Position numbers and translations under genes: made by a program
Shown: positions 12,967-25,650 of the stretch, piece by piece
How the letters are laid out: each line of letters begins with the position of its first letter
Position numbering within the stretch: the first letter of the stretch is position 1
Notes under the pieces: model-generated
Seen by the model: only the letters and a program-made list of their open reading frames with translations
What the model was told of the DNA's origin: nothing
The model's database searches: none
Assembly: GCA_013399875.1 (NCBI GenBank)
Contig: VXAZ01000598.1
Location: forward strand, 49,244 to 113,243
Direction: 5' to 3'
Source of the DNA: Gymnorhina tibicen
Lineage: Eukaryota > Chordata > Aves > Passeriformes > Artamidae
DNA: 64,000 nt

Positions 12967-15900
12967 ATGTAGCTCTGAATCAGCAACAGGAAACACTGAA
13001 CGTTTTCTGTGTAAGATTAGGGGGAAGGAGCTGAAGATGAACCTGAGGAAGGGCAGAACCAGGGGTTATAAAACATGCAGCCACAGGAAGCTAGACTTTA
13101 TTCATCTTGCTGCTCCTCATCTTCCACCAATTAATTTTAAAGAAATTACCTTGTTAATGAGAACAAGGAAAGGAGATCACTGGTAAGTTTTGGACTCAGA
13201 TCGTCAGTGGCTTTAGTTAGTTATTTCACTATATTAAGGAGTACCAGCACAGACAAGACACTGGGAAATTCCATGAAATGCAGAAAACTCGATGGAGAGA
13301 TGATAGCATTATACAAACAAACCTGTTATGCCTTTTCCCAATGCATAGTCATCACCTCACACCATCATTCCTATATGTAAAAGATCACTGTGCAGACTGA
13401 AATATTTGAGCTGATTAAATTTTATATCAGCTTCCAATAAAAAATCATTTTTATTTACACTTGATGAGGGGCCTTTCTTTATGCCAATATTGCCCGTAGT
13501 TTATTTGTAGCTTAGACATGTGTAGCTCTTTGTATCTCTTTCACATAAATACAGAATCAGGTTTTGAAATGCACTGACCTGAGAAACCTGATAGGATGTC
13601 ATAAGGGATGCTGAAGTTGAGCCCCACATCCTTATGTCATTATTCCCACAGTCTAAAAGCAGCTTTTAATAAAAGTTCATTCTGCAGCAAGTTTGGGCAG
13701 TGTTCTGTGAAGGCTGTCTCCTGCATTTTTAAAAGCAAATCAAAATAACTTCTTGCAAAGTGATTCCAAAACAGCATGGGTCTATGAGTCTGATTTTGTG
13801 TTGTACTCATCTGAGAAAGAGACTCTACCATGGTGGAATCACATCTGCTGCCAGCTGGGCCCATTTTTTAGATGTTAGAGAAAACAGTAGAAGATGGAGC
13901 AGCAATTGGAAAACAATCTGTCAAGACAAAGAAGACATAGTTGGATATAACCCATCAAAACCTGAAAACAAAGTAAGCATTGTTGCAAAAGCAATGGCAA
14001 AATGTGTCTGTTGGGTAACTGCTGTGTGGTAGTAAAATGTCAGAAAATTTGCTTTGCCTGAGGCTGCAGGAAAGTGTGATGATATGATTTCTGTAGGACT
14101 GTTTATGTGAGAACTGAAAAGAACAACAAAAGAGAAGAGTAAAACAATAGGAGAAGAAAAACCCTTGGTATTAACATCTACAGGTGGTTGTCTGGTGAAG
14201 AAAATGTATGCAATGCCTTTGTTGCAGAATGCCTGAATACTTAGACAACAACATGCTGGGAGTCAGTGGCTTTACATTAAAAAAAAATTACAAGTAAAGG
14301 AACAAGGTAGTGTGTTAGACACATGGACTCAGACGCACAGTTCAAAGGAGTATTAAATATCTGAAAAAAGTTTTCATAGTAGCTACTGATACGGACCTGG
14401 AGCTGCCTGTGGCAAACAAAAGGAACAAGGTCTGGATCATGAAAGAGAGGTTGGTTCCCAGCTGTGGGCTGCAGGACAGGGCCAGTCTCCATTCACCACG
14501 GACTGCCAGCACTCCCAGTCAGTGACTCAGGTAACAGCTAAGCCAGCTCAGCAGTTCTCCCCAGAAGGCACTGCAGGTTCCTCCACAGGAAAACATTTAT
14601 TTTCCCTTGCTTTTTGCACATAGAATGGAAAGAGGAGAACACTCACCTGGCTTACTGAAGTCTTGGCCCTAGTTCTCTGGAGAGCACCCTACCTGATTGT
14701 TTAGTGTCCTCTTGCTCCTTCAGTATTTTTGCAAAGAGCCTGTATGGCTCACAAGTTCAGGGTCTCTTCTGGGAGTGGAAGGGAACATTTTCTCAGTGAG
14801 AGGCAGAAGGTTTAAATCTGAATTTCCCCAATATTACATGAATGCCCCAATCACCACCCTTAGCTAACCACACCAAGACTTTCCCAGAGTATATGGGATT
14901 TGCAAACCTAGTGGCAAGACGTAGGCTAGAGCCAGATGATGTGATACCCTGAACTGCCAGCCCGGGCTCTCTACTCCATCACTCAGCAGAGTGCAAATCC
15001 AAGGCAAGCCCAAAGGAAGACCATTCTGATTTCAGCATCTTCCAGTGAAATCAGGCACTGTCAGGGCTCCTACTGGAGTGTTGAAGGTTTGGTGAATGCT
15101 GGTGTATGTCATCAACTATGCAGGTATGGTGATTCCAGGTCCTTGTTGTGCTTTAACCTCAGAGTGAAAGAGCTCAGTAAATGTTCTTCCTTTTTATCAG
15201 TGGCAATGGCTAACCCACGAGATTTCACAGGCTGAGAAACACCCTAGTGCCAACAGTGCTTGCTCCCATTACACTTCTGTGAGAGATCTCTCTGAGTCAG
15301 ATTTGAAGGAACAAATTGACACAGAGGAGTCAATTCCAACCAGAGAGGCTACAGATTTGCTGTGGAACTACTCGCGTTTCCAGCACCCATTTTATTTTCA
15401 AAGAATATTTATATTTTATTTTCAAAGAGTCCAGTTTGACTGCCCTAAAAGAAAGAGAGGCCGTGCCATTTCCTGTGCCTGTGGAATCTTCCAAGGCAGT
15501 TTGCAGAGACTTTGAGTCAGGCATCTCCCTCTTTCCTTGCAGAAAATCACGTGCTTGTGCGGAAGCTATTATTCACTTGTGTCATCTATTCTAGCACGGG
15601 ACAAAAAGTTGAGCTCAGTGAAATGCTTTGTAAATATAAATATCTCCTAATAGGAAAACAACAACTTCCATTCCTCTATGGAAACATTTATAAACAAGAA
15701 AATAAAATACCTTCTTGAGATACTTACTGGATCCACCTTTGGTATTTCTTAAGCGGATGATTTACCCCCACAGTATCTAGAACACATTTCCAGCTACAGC
15801 TGCTCTGCACTTGCTAAAGAAAGGCACTCCATCTCAGTGAACTCTGCACTGACTGTACAAACAACTGGCTTCATCATTTTTGCTTTATTTTATTATATCA

Positions 15901-18900
15901 ATAGCTAAGAAAGAAACAGGTCCATGTCTTGCATCCCAGAAAAGAGTGTGAAGACAAAATACATTTTGCTATTTATTTCAAACTGTTCTATAGTTACCTG
16001 TGTGTAGCAGGGTTGGTGTGGTTTTTCCCAAAGCAGTAAAAGTTGGACAAGTTGCCAACAGCAGCCATGCTATTCCTTGAAATACACTTGCCAGCTCCAA
16101 GAGGTCTGGAGTTACAAAGATTTTCAAATATTTGAAGTACTAGAAACTTTCTGTTCCAAAATCTATGCACAGGACCATCTTTCTCATTGAACTTTCCCAT
16201 AAAATAAACACGTGTTGGTGACTTGTGGCCAATGAGCAATTAAATCATGTAACAGTTCCTTAACAGAGACAAGTGAATTCCTAGGCAGTCAGACTTGTTA
16301 AAGAAAATGACAGCACCCACAATGGAGAATGACTTAAACTGTCACTGAGGTAATGGGCAAAACTGCATGCAGTATGTACATCCATCCCATACAGACTGTA
16401 ACTCTAGTGCCTGGGAGGAGATGCACTGTTTACAACTATTACAGTATCTGACAGAGGGTCTGATTTAGGTATGTGCTTATATGTTCTTTTTCTGTGTTTG
16501 TGTTTCTTAAAAAAGGTTGTTTTTTTTTTAAAGTTAAAACTCTAAAGCAGAGTATGTACGTATGGGTTTCTTAGTAAAGTACTGCCCTCTGCTCACAGCT
16601 GCCAGCCTGAAAATTCCCCAGCAGGGTGTCAGCAGGGAATCTGTGAAACTAGATCAGGGCTCCACTGCCTAACAGCCCCTGAGAGCAACTCCTGCAGCTG
16701 CACTGAAGATGCAGGAGAGGACATCTCTCTGATGGCGGGAGCAGCGCAGAGAGGCCGGGAGTGAAGACTCTCATCCTCTGTCTGTGCGGCAGCCCGGTGC
16801 GACATGAAATAGACTGCTAAGTGTCCAAGGTCTGCCAAGCACAGCATAAGCTGAGCTCAGTGTCAACAAGCTGCTGCTTCCTGAGCTGTGGAGTCACTGA
16901 GGGGCACTGTGAACCTACCATTTTACAACCTTTTAGGCTTTCTGGGAATCCAGTGACATGGAAATGGGTTTAATGTGTCTTTAAGTTTAAATTGTGGGTT
17001 CAGATGTGGGCCATTACAGAGATCAGTGGTGACCAACCATTACCTCTCTCCTTGCTCTTGAACAGCACGCACAGAAGTACTGGTCTTCTGAGGGCAAATC
17101 CCACACTCAGAACCAAGGAGATGTCTCTCAATCCCAGAAATCAGCACCACACAGAAGACTAAAGAACTTAAGTGCTGCAACCAGGAACAAGGTGATTTAG
17201 GGAAGGAAAATGGGCACTCACTGATTATTATACTGCAGCATTCCAAGGAGCATATAGGACCTTAAATGGCTAATACAGATTGAGTGAGACAGTCTATGAA
17301 GAAGGCAGTTTGTTCTAGTTGATTCATTCCACTTCTGCTTACTCCTGCACCTGGTCTGATCTTACCTAATGCTGCTTTTCAACTGTATTTTGTGCAGCCA
17401 TGTGTAAATGAGATCAGCTCTCCAGATACTTTCATTTCTTTCAAGGACTAAGCTCAGGTCCTTCTTTGTCTGCGTCATTTGCTCAGTGCTCACAACCAAG
17501 ACCTCTGTTGCCTTACTTATAAATTACCTTTCAGTATCTGCAGATTGCTAGATTTACCATTAATCATTAATTGCAATTACAATCAGTCAAAATCCAAAGC
17601 AAGTTCATCCTGTTCCTTTCTGCACTATGAACACTGCAACTCTGTTTTTAAGGTAACATTCAGGCCAACAGACTTAATATCTGAGTTACACCCTAGGCAG
17701 CTTAACTCAGCCAGTCTGGGTGGTGGTTATATAAATAAGGATTTTAGTGATCTGATGAACTCCACAAATGGACTTCTTGAAAGAACCTTCTTAAGTCAAC
17801 ATTCAAAATGTTCATGCCATAGAAGATTTATTTCTAATAGAGCTTTTGCCAGCTGCAGAGGGAAACAAAAGAAAAGGAAAATTGATCTTTTAGATCTTGA
17901 CACTGCTCTCTAAGCAGGACTCTCCCTTCTAGTGGGAACAAAACTCATCTTGACACTTTCCCTTCCCAAGCAGTGTGGCAGATTATAGCCTGCTTGCCTA
18001 AGGCACAGCCCAGCACATCACCTCTGCCTTTCAAACCAACCCATGGGTCTGCTTCCAAATGATCTTCCCCTGTTTTTAGAAACTCCATCTAATCCCAGAA
18101 AGGTTGTCTCTGTAATCCTCCTACCTCCCTCTGCCTCTCTAACCAATCCTTTCCTCAGCACTCACGGCCAGCAAAGCAGCTTCCCTGTGAGCTTTGCATG
18201 TCTCAAAACAACTTCCTACGTGCCTCTCCCTTAGAGACTCAATTTCATTGTGCTTGAATGTGCTTGAATGTCTACACTCATATATGAAATACAAGCTCCT
18301 GATTACTCATTTTTTATGCTCAAGAATTTCCTCACCAGTGTGCTTTTATGTGCCACATACAATACCTATGCAAGATAAAGTGAATGAGCTGGAGCAAATC
18401 ACCATGATCAGTCACACATTTTACATTACACAAACTTATTCTGATCTATTGCCCATGTTCTTGCAAGGAGTTCTGACACTCCCATCCCATATCAATGCTC
18501 AATCTGCTCCTCCTTTGTTTTTCCCCAACAAATTTATGTAAATTAATGCCCCTCTCACTGTGAAGCCATGCAAATGTTTTGCAGCTAAAACCTCAAGTCT
18601 GCAAATAACTTCTTGTCTAGCAATGCCTACCAGCATGTATAAAGCATTCCCACAGAAATAACCAAGCAGCAAATGAAATGGAAATGGGGAAATGATCACG
18701 TAAAGCAAGCATTTCACCACGCAGAATCTCCCTACAAACAGATGTGAAAATATAGATTTCACCCATTGCAATGAAAGAACATTTCGTTCTGGGACTGCAT
18801 TTGGGATATACAAGCTCTGGCAGGAATTATTTAGCTTGAAATGAGTGAAGATAAATTAATACAGTTTCCATTGACTCTGCCGGGACAATTATTTTCAGCC

Positions 18901-19500
18901 TGTTTAAAAATATTCACAGAATGTACTTCAACATAGCATCACAAGGACTGACTTGAAAAAAGTGGTGCAAGCAGGATGGAGGCCACATAAGTAGATTCTC
19001 TGCTGAATTTGGCATTGTAGAAGGTAGCAAAGGCTACTGCAGCAAAAGCTGTAGCTGGCCCTTCCAGTATTTTAATGGAAGGAAAATGTAAAGGGTTTAT
19101 GACAATTTCTGTCCTATTTTCTCTTCTTCCCAAACCAGTATTTTCTGAGGTGTAGGAGGGGGATACAACTCTCTACTGCTGACAGATTTCCGTGCTCAGG
19201 GCACTGACTTACGGTGTAGGGGAAGCTGTTCCCCAGGGCCACCAGCATTTCTGATGTCTCAAGAGGAAGTTCCTTACCTCAGGTTACAGGAACAACTACA
19301 AACCAGCTAAGTTATGATAGAGAAAAAAAATCGGGTTTAACAGTGCATTTGGTGTGAGGCTGGAGTGAGGGGGTACTTTTCATCAAGATGAAAATCAAAG
19401 AAGAAACAGCACTAATGTATTAACATGAATGTATTTAAGAATTTGGTATTTTAAAATCAGGTGCAGTTAAATAACAGAAAATCTTTCTGAAATAAACCCA
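12967..19500. other. Intergenic, nothing firmly recognised
   Basis: It contains a tandem attttattttcaaaga pair near 15391-15430 and a small CpG-bearing patch near 16730-16805. The longest frame (17479-17913, 144 codons) has no recognisable features. Confidence 0.5.
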
Positions 19501-19802
19501 GTGCTGTCCTGTTTGAGCAAGTTCAAATCAATGCATTTATTTTGATGTTACATTCCTGCAAGTGCTGGACACGGCCAGGTTAGGTGCACAATGAGATGTC
19601 TCTCCTTTCCCAGCCACACACACTGAGTTGTACTGGGCACAGCACAGCAGCCATCCCAGCACATGTGCAATTTAAAAAATACAACCTTAGAAAACTCAAA
19701 AGAATGCTGTTACTGGCAAAGGGATTCTCTTGTGTCTCTGCACTTCACAGGTCTTTAAAGAAAGCACAAAACCATTAAGTGCATGGATTATAAACAAAAC
19801 AA

Positions 19803-19808
19803 TTTATT
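19803..19808 (-). promoter_or_regulatory. Candidate distal poly(A) signal of the CSPG4-family gene
   Basis: On the coding strand AATAAA is followed directly by a T/G-rich stretch (ttgttttgttt), the usual arrangement of hexamer and downstream element. If used, it gives a 3' UTR of about 3.8 kb, which includes the first copy of the 330-bp duplicated module and the N gap. Confidence 0.35.
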
Positions 19809-20225
19809 GATTTAATACATGTTTTCAAGGCACTTTCATGTTGCAGTTTAGAACTCCATTTGGTAAAAAGCGGAATCCTTCATAAACCCCACCTTCACTA
19901 CATAAAACACACAACTTCAAGGCCAAGTGAAACAACCAAAATATTCAAGCCAGATTCCGACCATAAAATATGTGTGTTCCTAGAACAGCAAAACAATCCA
20001 TAAGCATGAAATAGGGTATTCTTTTGCATTTTCTAGATCAATTGTAATTTAGGAATCCCAGTATAAGATTCATCCTAGCTAGTTTTTATCATCTCAAACC
20101 TGGACTTTTAGCTAAGCTAGAGCAGACTTCTCTCATCTGTTTTAAATATCTATGTAGGAAGAAGATACACCATCCTCTGCCAAAGACTGTTCTGCACTGT
20201 CCAAAGGGAAAGTTTAACATAATCA

Positions 20226-20458
20226 GATTTTTTTTTTTTTTTTTTTTTNNNNNNNNNNNNNNNNNNNNNNNNNNNNNNNNNNNNNNNNNNNNNNNNNNNN
20301 NNNNNNNNNNNNNNNNNNNNNNNNNNNNNNNNNNNNNNNNNNNNNNNNNNNNNNNNNNNNNNNNNNNNNNNNNNNNNNNNNNNNNNNNNNNNNNNNNNNN
20401 NNNNNNNNNNNNNNNNNNNNNNNNNNNNNNNNTAGATTTTTTTTTTTTTTTTTTTTTT
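20226..20458. other. Assembly gap of 184 N flanked by poly-T
   Basis: Ns run from 20249 to 20432. On the left the sequence enters the gap as agat plus a T run, and on the right it leaves as tagat plus a T run. The equal borders suggest sequence failure in a homopolymer or an A/T-rich retroposed tail. Confidence 0.98.
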
Positions 20459-21560
20459 ACAAGGGATTCAGGGTGGGATTTTAAAGCTAAATTCGTATGT
20501 AGTTATCAGTTACAATATTACCTCTGCATTTTGCGTTAAACCAAGTAATCACTGATGAACAATAAACTTACATCCATATAAAGTTTTCATCAAAGCATAC
20601 ATAATACAGCAGGCACTTTGGCACAGTTGTCTCACAGCAGCAAAAACTGAGGAAGAAAAACTGAATGCTGGCACACTTCACTGATTAATTAGGTGTTTAA
20701 ACTGATTTTAACTATAAAAACAAAACCAAAACTGAAAAAAAACCCTCAGTGCTTTAAATATTGAGCCAGATGCTCAAGACACAATCCCATAAAGGCTAAT
20801 CTACTTGAAATGAACATCTGTTATCAACCAAAACCATTTTGGAAAAAGAGCAAGATCTCAGCCCCTTATGCTAAAGCCAAAAGAGCCAGCACAAATTCTA
20901 CCACCTTTTTTGATATTTTTGTGGAGTATTTTTTTCTCCTAGCATGCAAATGCTAAAGCTCAAGAATGCCCATTCAGTTGTGGAGTGTAAATGCACTGAA
21001 GTTTTTTTGACTATTAATACATGGTCTCATTTTTTTCATCACCAGCACTACATCAGCCCTACGTTCCATTTCCACTGCACACTGAGCACCACAAATTTAG
21101 GCACACCTGTCTTTACACCAATACACTTTCCAAGATCGCATGAAGAACACATTTCATTTCTGTATTTTTGTTCAGCCTGTCACAAGCTGACAGTGTAGAT
21201 TTTGTCACCAGACTCCAGGAATTTTCAGCAGTGCACTATTTTGGTACCTAACTGTAGGCACCCTGCTTGGTAGGTATTGGAGCATGAGATCTCTTTTGCT
21301 GTTGACAAGAAGGTCTCAGAGGTAGAAAAATGCAAGGCAGGCGTCTTCACGTGTCAGGAAAGTGTTGGGATTAAAATTCTTTACTCCTCCTTGGAGTGTG
21401 GCCTGGAGAAGGTATAAACACATCAGGTTGCTGCTACTGTCTAGAAGGTGTTGGAAGCAGGCTGCATCTGACAGCTGGGATCTGGAGGAAGCTGGTGTCT
21501 GCTTGGTGTTAGCAGAAGGGGTCCCAAAAAACAACAAGAGACATACAGCTGTACCTCTAC
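20459..21560. other. Flank between the N gap and module copy A
   Basis: A+T-rich. It may belong to a long 3' UTR if the distal poly(A) signal at 19808 is used. No coding or repeat signal is evident. Confidence 0.4.
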
Positions 21561-21892
21561 AAAGGGTGCAAGGGTGTCCCTGTGGTGGCTGGCAACACCA
21601 CCTCTCTGGCTGAGAGCTGCTCGGAACAGTCCCAGAAACCTCCTTTGGGAAAGCAGAAAAGGTCCACCGTGCAGATCTACAGTGATCCACCTGAGACACC
21701 TGGACACCCAGAGCCCTTTACACTGATCACATACTTGAACTCACACACTCGCTTCAGGGAAGATATGGCAATGAGAGATGTAAAAACTGTGTGACAAGGT
21801 TCTAATACATTTTAGTTTGAGCATATGAAGGGTTCATATCTTTAGTCTCTAGTGCTCTAATAACTTGATCAGCTTAAGATGTGGCTTGTATA
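21561..21892 (+). repeat. 330-bp duplicated module, copy A, with an unrecognised open frame
   Basis: This stretch recurs at 32141-32472 in direct orientation with only about four base differences. On the plus strand it holds a frame reading [20 protein letters not shown] and then [17 protein letters not shown], ending RDVKTV and TGA. I do not recognise the protein. Similarity stops abruptly at both ends in unrelated flanks. Copy A lies about 1.7 kb past the CSPG4-family stop codon, antisense to that gene. Confidence 0.85.
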
Positions 21893-23599
21893 TTTTCCAG
21901 TGACATGGACTACTCTTCTTGAAGTGGGCTCTGAAAAATGCACCACAATCATGTCTGCCCATGGCAGAGGTGGTAAAGATGAGGACTACCCCCACTGCTC
22001 CTGTGTTCAGCTCCCAAAACACAGTAGCAAGTGTCTGGCCCTCCTTGTGGGTGAAAATTTCCCATAATTGCAATCTGTAATTGACAGACACACACTTAAT
22101 CATCAACAATCACAAAAATCATCCAAACCAAAGTAGTGTGAAATGAATAGCACCAAGTATCTTGAGGCCCACAAATCCATTCTATAAAAGCAAAAATGGC
22201 AGTACCTAGGTCTAAATAAAAATGATATTCCAGTGTTTACTGAGTGAGTGCAGTGCTGAGACTGCTGAGAACAGTGTTTTTACAAAGAAGCTGGCTGGAA
22301 GCTGTAACAATTTAAAGGCAAAAAATAGATGAGAAGTTCAGCGTCAACAAGAGACTAGTTATGATCACAGCACCATTCCCTTGAAGTCATTTCATTCTTT
22401 GTAGTCAACAGGAATTTTATTATTTGTTCTCAGTGGAAATAAAACTGGACCTTAACTAGAGACTGCACACCACTACTGAGCTTGGGTTTCCAAAAATACA
22501 AAAATATTCCCTTTGCACAGAAAGTATTGCACATTTTATCACCAGAGCAAAGCTGGAGCACATAGTACTTGGTAGTAGCGTATAAGGCACATTTGTTCAG
22601 TGTTCTGGAAGATGAAACTGAAACTTCAGAAGAGGATGCATACTACACTGCCAGATTGCTTCTGTCAGTAGCTCCAGGACACATGACAGTATGCAGCCCA
22701 TGACTTGATTCTGCTGTCATCTGCTTGAGTACACAGACTCCAAACAAAGCTGTGTTTGCTTCACTGAAAGCACAATTTACCCCTTTCTCAGGAGCAGGAA
22801 ATTTTACGCACATCCAGACATAATCTAAGCCTAAAGGTAATTAAGCAGACAGGCTGACTGACAGATACTCAGTTTTTGCCATGTGGAGTAGAGGTAAAGG
22901 ATATATTTTACATGTTTTCAGACACTAAGGACTACAGTTCAGTATCAAATAAGGAAAAAAGAAACCAAAAGAAAAAACAACATCTCACAGTATTCCACCA
23001 GAATGCTTATTCACTGCTGTATTATTGTTGCTGAATTTGAGTTCTGGATATCCAGTTCAGTGACCCGTCAAAATAGTCAGTTTAGTTTCTTTAGTATTGG
23101 CCTCTGAACAGGTCAAAATCACATTACTGAAATTAGCACCATGGAAATTACTTAGTGAAACAATTATAAGTTCTTCAAAGAGAAGCAGATTCAGAAGGAA
23201 TAAAAGACCTTTACAGCAAAATTAGGGTTTTTTTTAAAAAAACCCAACAGTTCTATTACAAAATATTCAATTCATGACAGAACATTCTATTTTACCTGGC
23301 ATGGGAAATAAAAAGTACTGCATACATAGGGTGCACTCAAAATCCATGAGGCCGAATTCCCCACTGAATTAAGTGAGAATTTTGCTGACATACCAACTGT
23401 AAATCCTCTGTTATGGCCACAGTAATCAGTAGGATTTTTATTATTATTATTATTATTTCACAGCTATTTAGATTTCATCTAACACACAGTGTATCACGTG
23501 ACCTATAATAAATGAGTGCCATAAAGAACAAATTATATGTCAACAATATATATTCACTGTTCCATACTACATGAATTAGCATGACCAAGACTGGTGTAA
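21893..23599 (-). other. CSPG4: Probable 3' UTR of the CSPG4-family gene
   Basis: There is no splice-consistent coding sequence here after the stop codon. The stretch is A+T-rich, with a (TTA)n tract near 23438-23458 and two AATAAA hexamers in the coding direction. I call it UTR only because it adjoins the stop, and its real extent cannot be read from sequence. Confidence 0.45.
23437..23442 (-). promoter_or_regulatory. Candidate poly(A) signal AATAAA, 160 bases after the stop
   Basis: TTTATT on the plus strand reads AATAAA on the coding strand, inside a short (TTA)n tract. Because a simple repeat produces the hexamer by chance, it is weak evidence for the real 3' end. Other AATAAA hexamers in the coding direction are at 22416-22421, 19803-19808 and 19536-19541. 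Confidence 0.3.
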
Positions 23600-25650
23600 C
23601 TATACCCAGTACTGATTGTGCTTCAAAGTCGGGTTTGTTTTTCGACAATATTGGATCATTTCAGGATCAAGATTTAAAAAGCTGTTTTTCAGATGCCTTT
23701 CTGTAGTTGGAGAAACCACTGTAGGAAGCAGCTGCTCATGTGTTACTGCCACAGATGTTGAGGCTGTACTTCTCTCAGCCCCCTTCAGGAGAGGAGTCAC
23801 TGTGACAGTGGGCACAGCCAAGCTCCGTTCCAGACATCGATCTGTACTGCTGAGGATTGCATCTGTTTGACTTCTGACTGGAGGTTTTGTCTTCTCTTTC
23901 TTCTGACACATTAACAAAATGCACACAGAAGTAACAGCAACAATGAGTAGCACAGACACGAGGACCAGGGGGATGATGATGTACCAAGGGTTGCTTTCAC
24001 CTGCCTGTTCTCTGGGACTCTTGGCATTAACCTGGTTTGTAGTCTTCAACTCCACAGATACACTTGTTCCCGCTGCCAAGTTTAGCAATGGACCTTCCTC
24101 ATGTAGGTTTCCCCAGTGATTCTGCCCTGGCCACATCGTTGGTTCAGTCTTCTGTGGTGCCACTGTAGGCTGTTCATTCTGTGAGGAGGCTGGGACCTCA
24201 TGCTTTGAGGTAGCGTGCGCCTTGAAAGTGGTCATGCTGGTTACAAAAGGCACTTCTGTTGTAAAACCCTGCACAAGTGGAGGACTGTGTGGCACAATGG
24301 AATACTGAAAACAGCCAACAGCAGGCTGCACAGCATCTGCCCTGAGGATAAATGTAAATGAGTCATTCAACAGATCGATGCCCGTCATATTTGTGTCTAT
24401 GTCTAGAAGCAAAACACCACTATCAATGTCAGCCTGGGTGAATGTCTGAATATCTTCAAACGCTGCATCATTCACAAACCTTTTCTTTACAATCCTTCCA
24501 TGAGAGGGGGGCACTATCACTTCAAATCTAGGATTACTGTTTGTCAAATTGGCCAGCTCAGAAGCATCCAGGTCATCACTTCCAAATTTATAAGCTGCTT
24601 GATTTGAAATCTGCAGGTCAGATACAATTTGTACTAAAGGCTTTGCTGTGATGTTCAGCACTTGTCCTGTTAGATTGCCTTCTGCAGTGAAAAGCATAAA
24701 CTCCAGTACTTCACTGGAAGCAGTGAGGTTTGTCAGGTGGTAAGAGACCCTTCCTGCGTACAAATCCGCCTGCTCAAATTTAGTAACTTGCTCATTTCCA
24801 ATCATGAGGTGCCCATATTTGAGTGGCTGAGTTATTTCATACATAATTTTAGTGCTTTTTCCATTTGTGACAGCTGCAAGCTGAACGTCAGTAATAGCGA
24901 CAGATGTCTGGCCCTGTGGCAGTACAACATTGGTAAGGTTGACTAGGACAAGAGCGATTGGTACGACTTCCAGACTGAACAGTTTGTATAAAGGGCGATG
25001 TTTACCATCAGTCACACTGAAATAAAACACCCCAGAAGATGAACTTCCATCCTGTACAAACCAAACTTTACCACTGTCAACATCAGCTTGTGTGAAATCT
25101 TTTATAGAGACACTGAGATTGCTTTTCATTGCTAAGTAACCATTATTGGGGTTGCTAACAATGGTGTATTTCAGCTCAGCTGGGGCATTATCTAAGTCTT
25201 CAACTTTCAGATTCTCTGCCCCCAGCATTAACACATCTCCCTGCAGAACTTTCAAGTGCAGTCTTTTAGTCTTCAGTTCTGGAGATTGATCATTCACTGG
25301 GAAAACAGTGATATTAAACATCTCCTCTAAAAATTCACTATGGGGCTTCATAGCAGGCTTGCTCTTTAGGTTTAACCAAACGGCAAAAGTGAAATTGTCA
25401 TTTAGAGATTCAGAATTATCATGTATGTACGTAATTCCAAATTTGTTCAGTATGTATTGGGAGAAGTTAGGTTTTTCTTTGGTAACGTTTCGTTCTCCAA
25501 CAACAATCATGCCATGTTGGGGTAAAGATACAACCTGATACCAGACTTCATACATGGAGCGCTGTACATCAGGTAGCTTAATCAATAGGTTTGAAGCATC
25601 TAAATTTGTTTTGTTGATTAATACTCTACCTCCTTCCTGGACTATGGCAC
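23600..25650 (-). CDS. CSPG4: CSPG4-family last exon (final CSPG repeats, membrane helix, cytoplasmic tail, QYWV end)
   Basis: This terminal coding exon has 2051 nt with acceptor catttctgccag|GTGCC and TAG stop at 23602-23600. It encodes residues 1689-2371. It opens [12 protein letters not shown] and [11 protein letters not shown] (human LDASNLLASVP) and runs through the last CSPG repeats. A Thr/Ser/Pro-rich juxtamembrane stalk follows, then a 27-residue hydrophobic helix at 2244-2270 starting at Trp (codon 23986-23984) and a basic stop-transfer QKKEK. The 101-residue tail is longer than I recall for human CSPG4 (about 76). It has a proline-directed TVTVTPLL site and ends [13 protein letters not shown] then QYWV, the PDZ ligand shared with CSPG4. 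The membrane helix and proximal tail differ clearly from the human sequence I recall, while the last ~25 residues are conserved. Confidence 0.95.

Noticed and set aside
12466..12972. 168-codon plus-strand frame with repeated peptide blocks
   Set aside because: It is the translated reverse strand of a CR1 element, lengthened by the false duplication around the N at 12430. The same peptides recur at the CR1 near 26.9 kb.
17479..17913. 144-codon plus-strand frame
   Set aside because: Serine- and leucine-rich without a domain, and no evidence of neighbouring exons.
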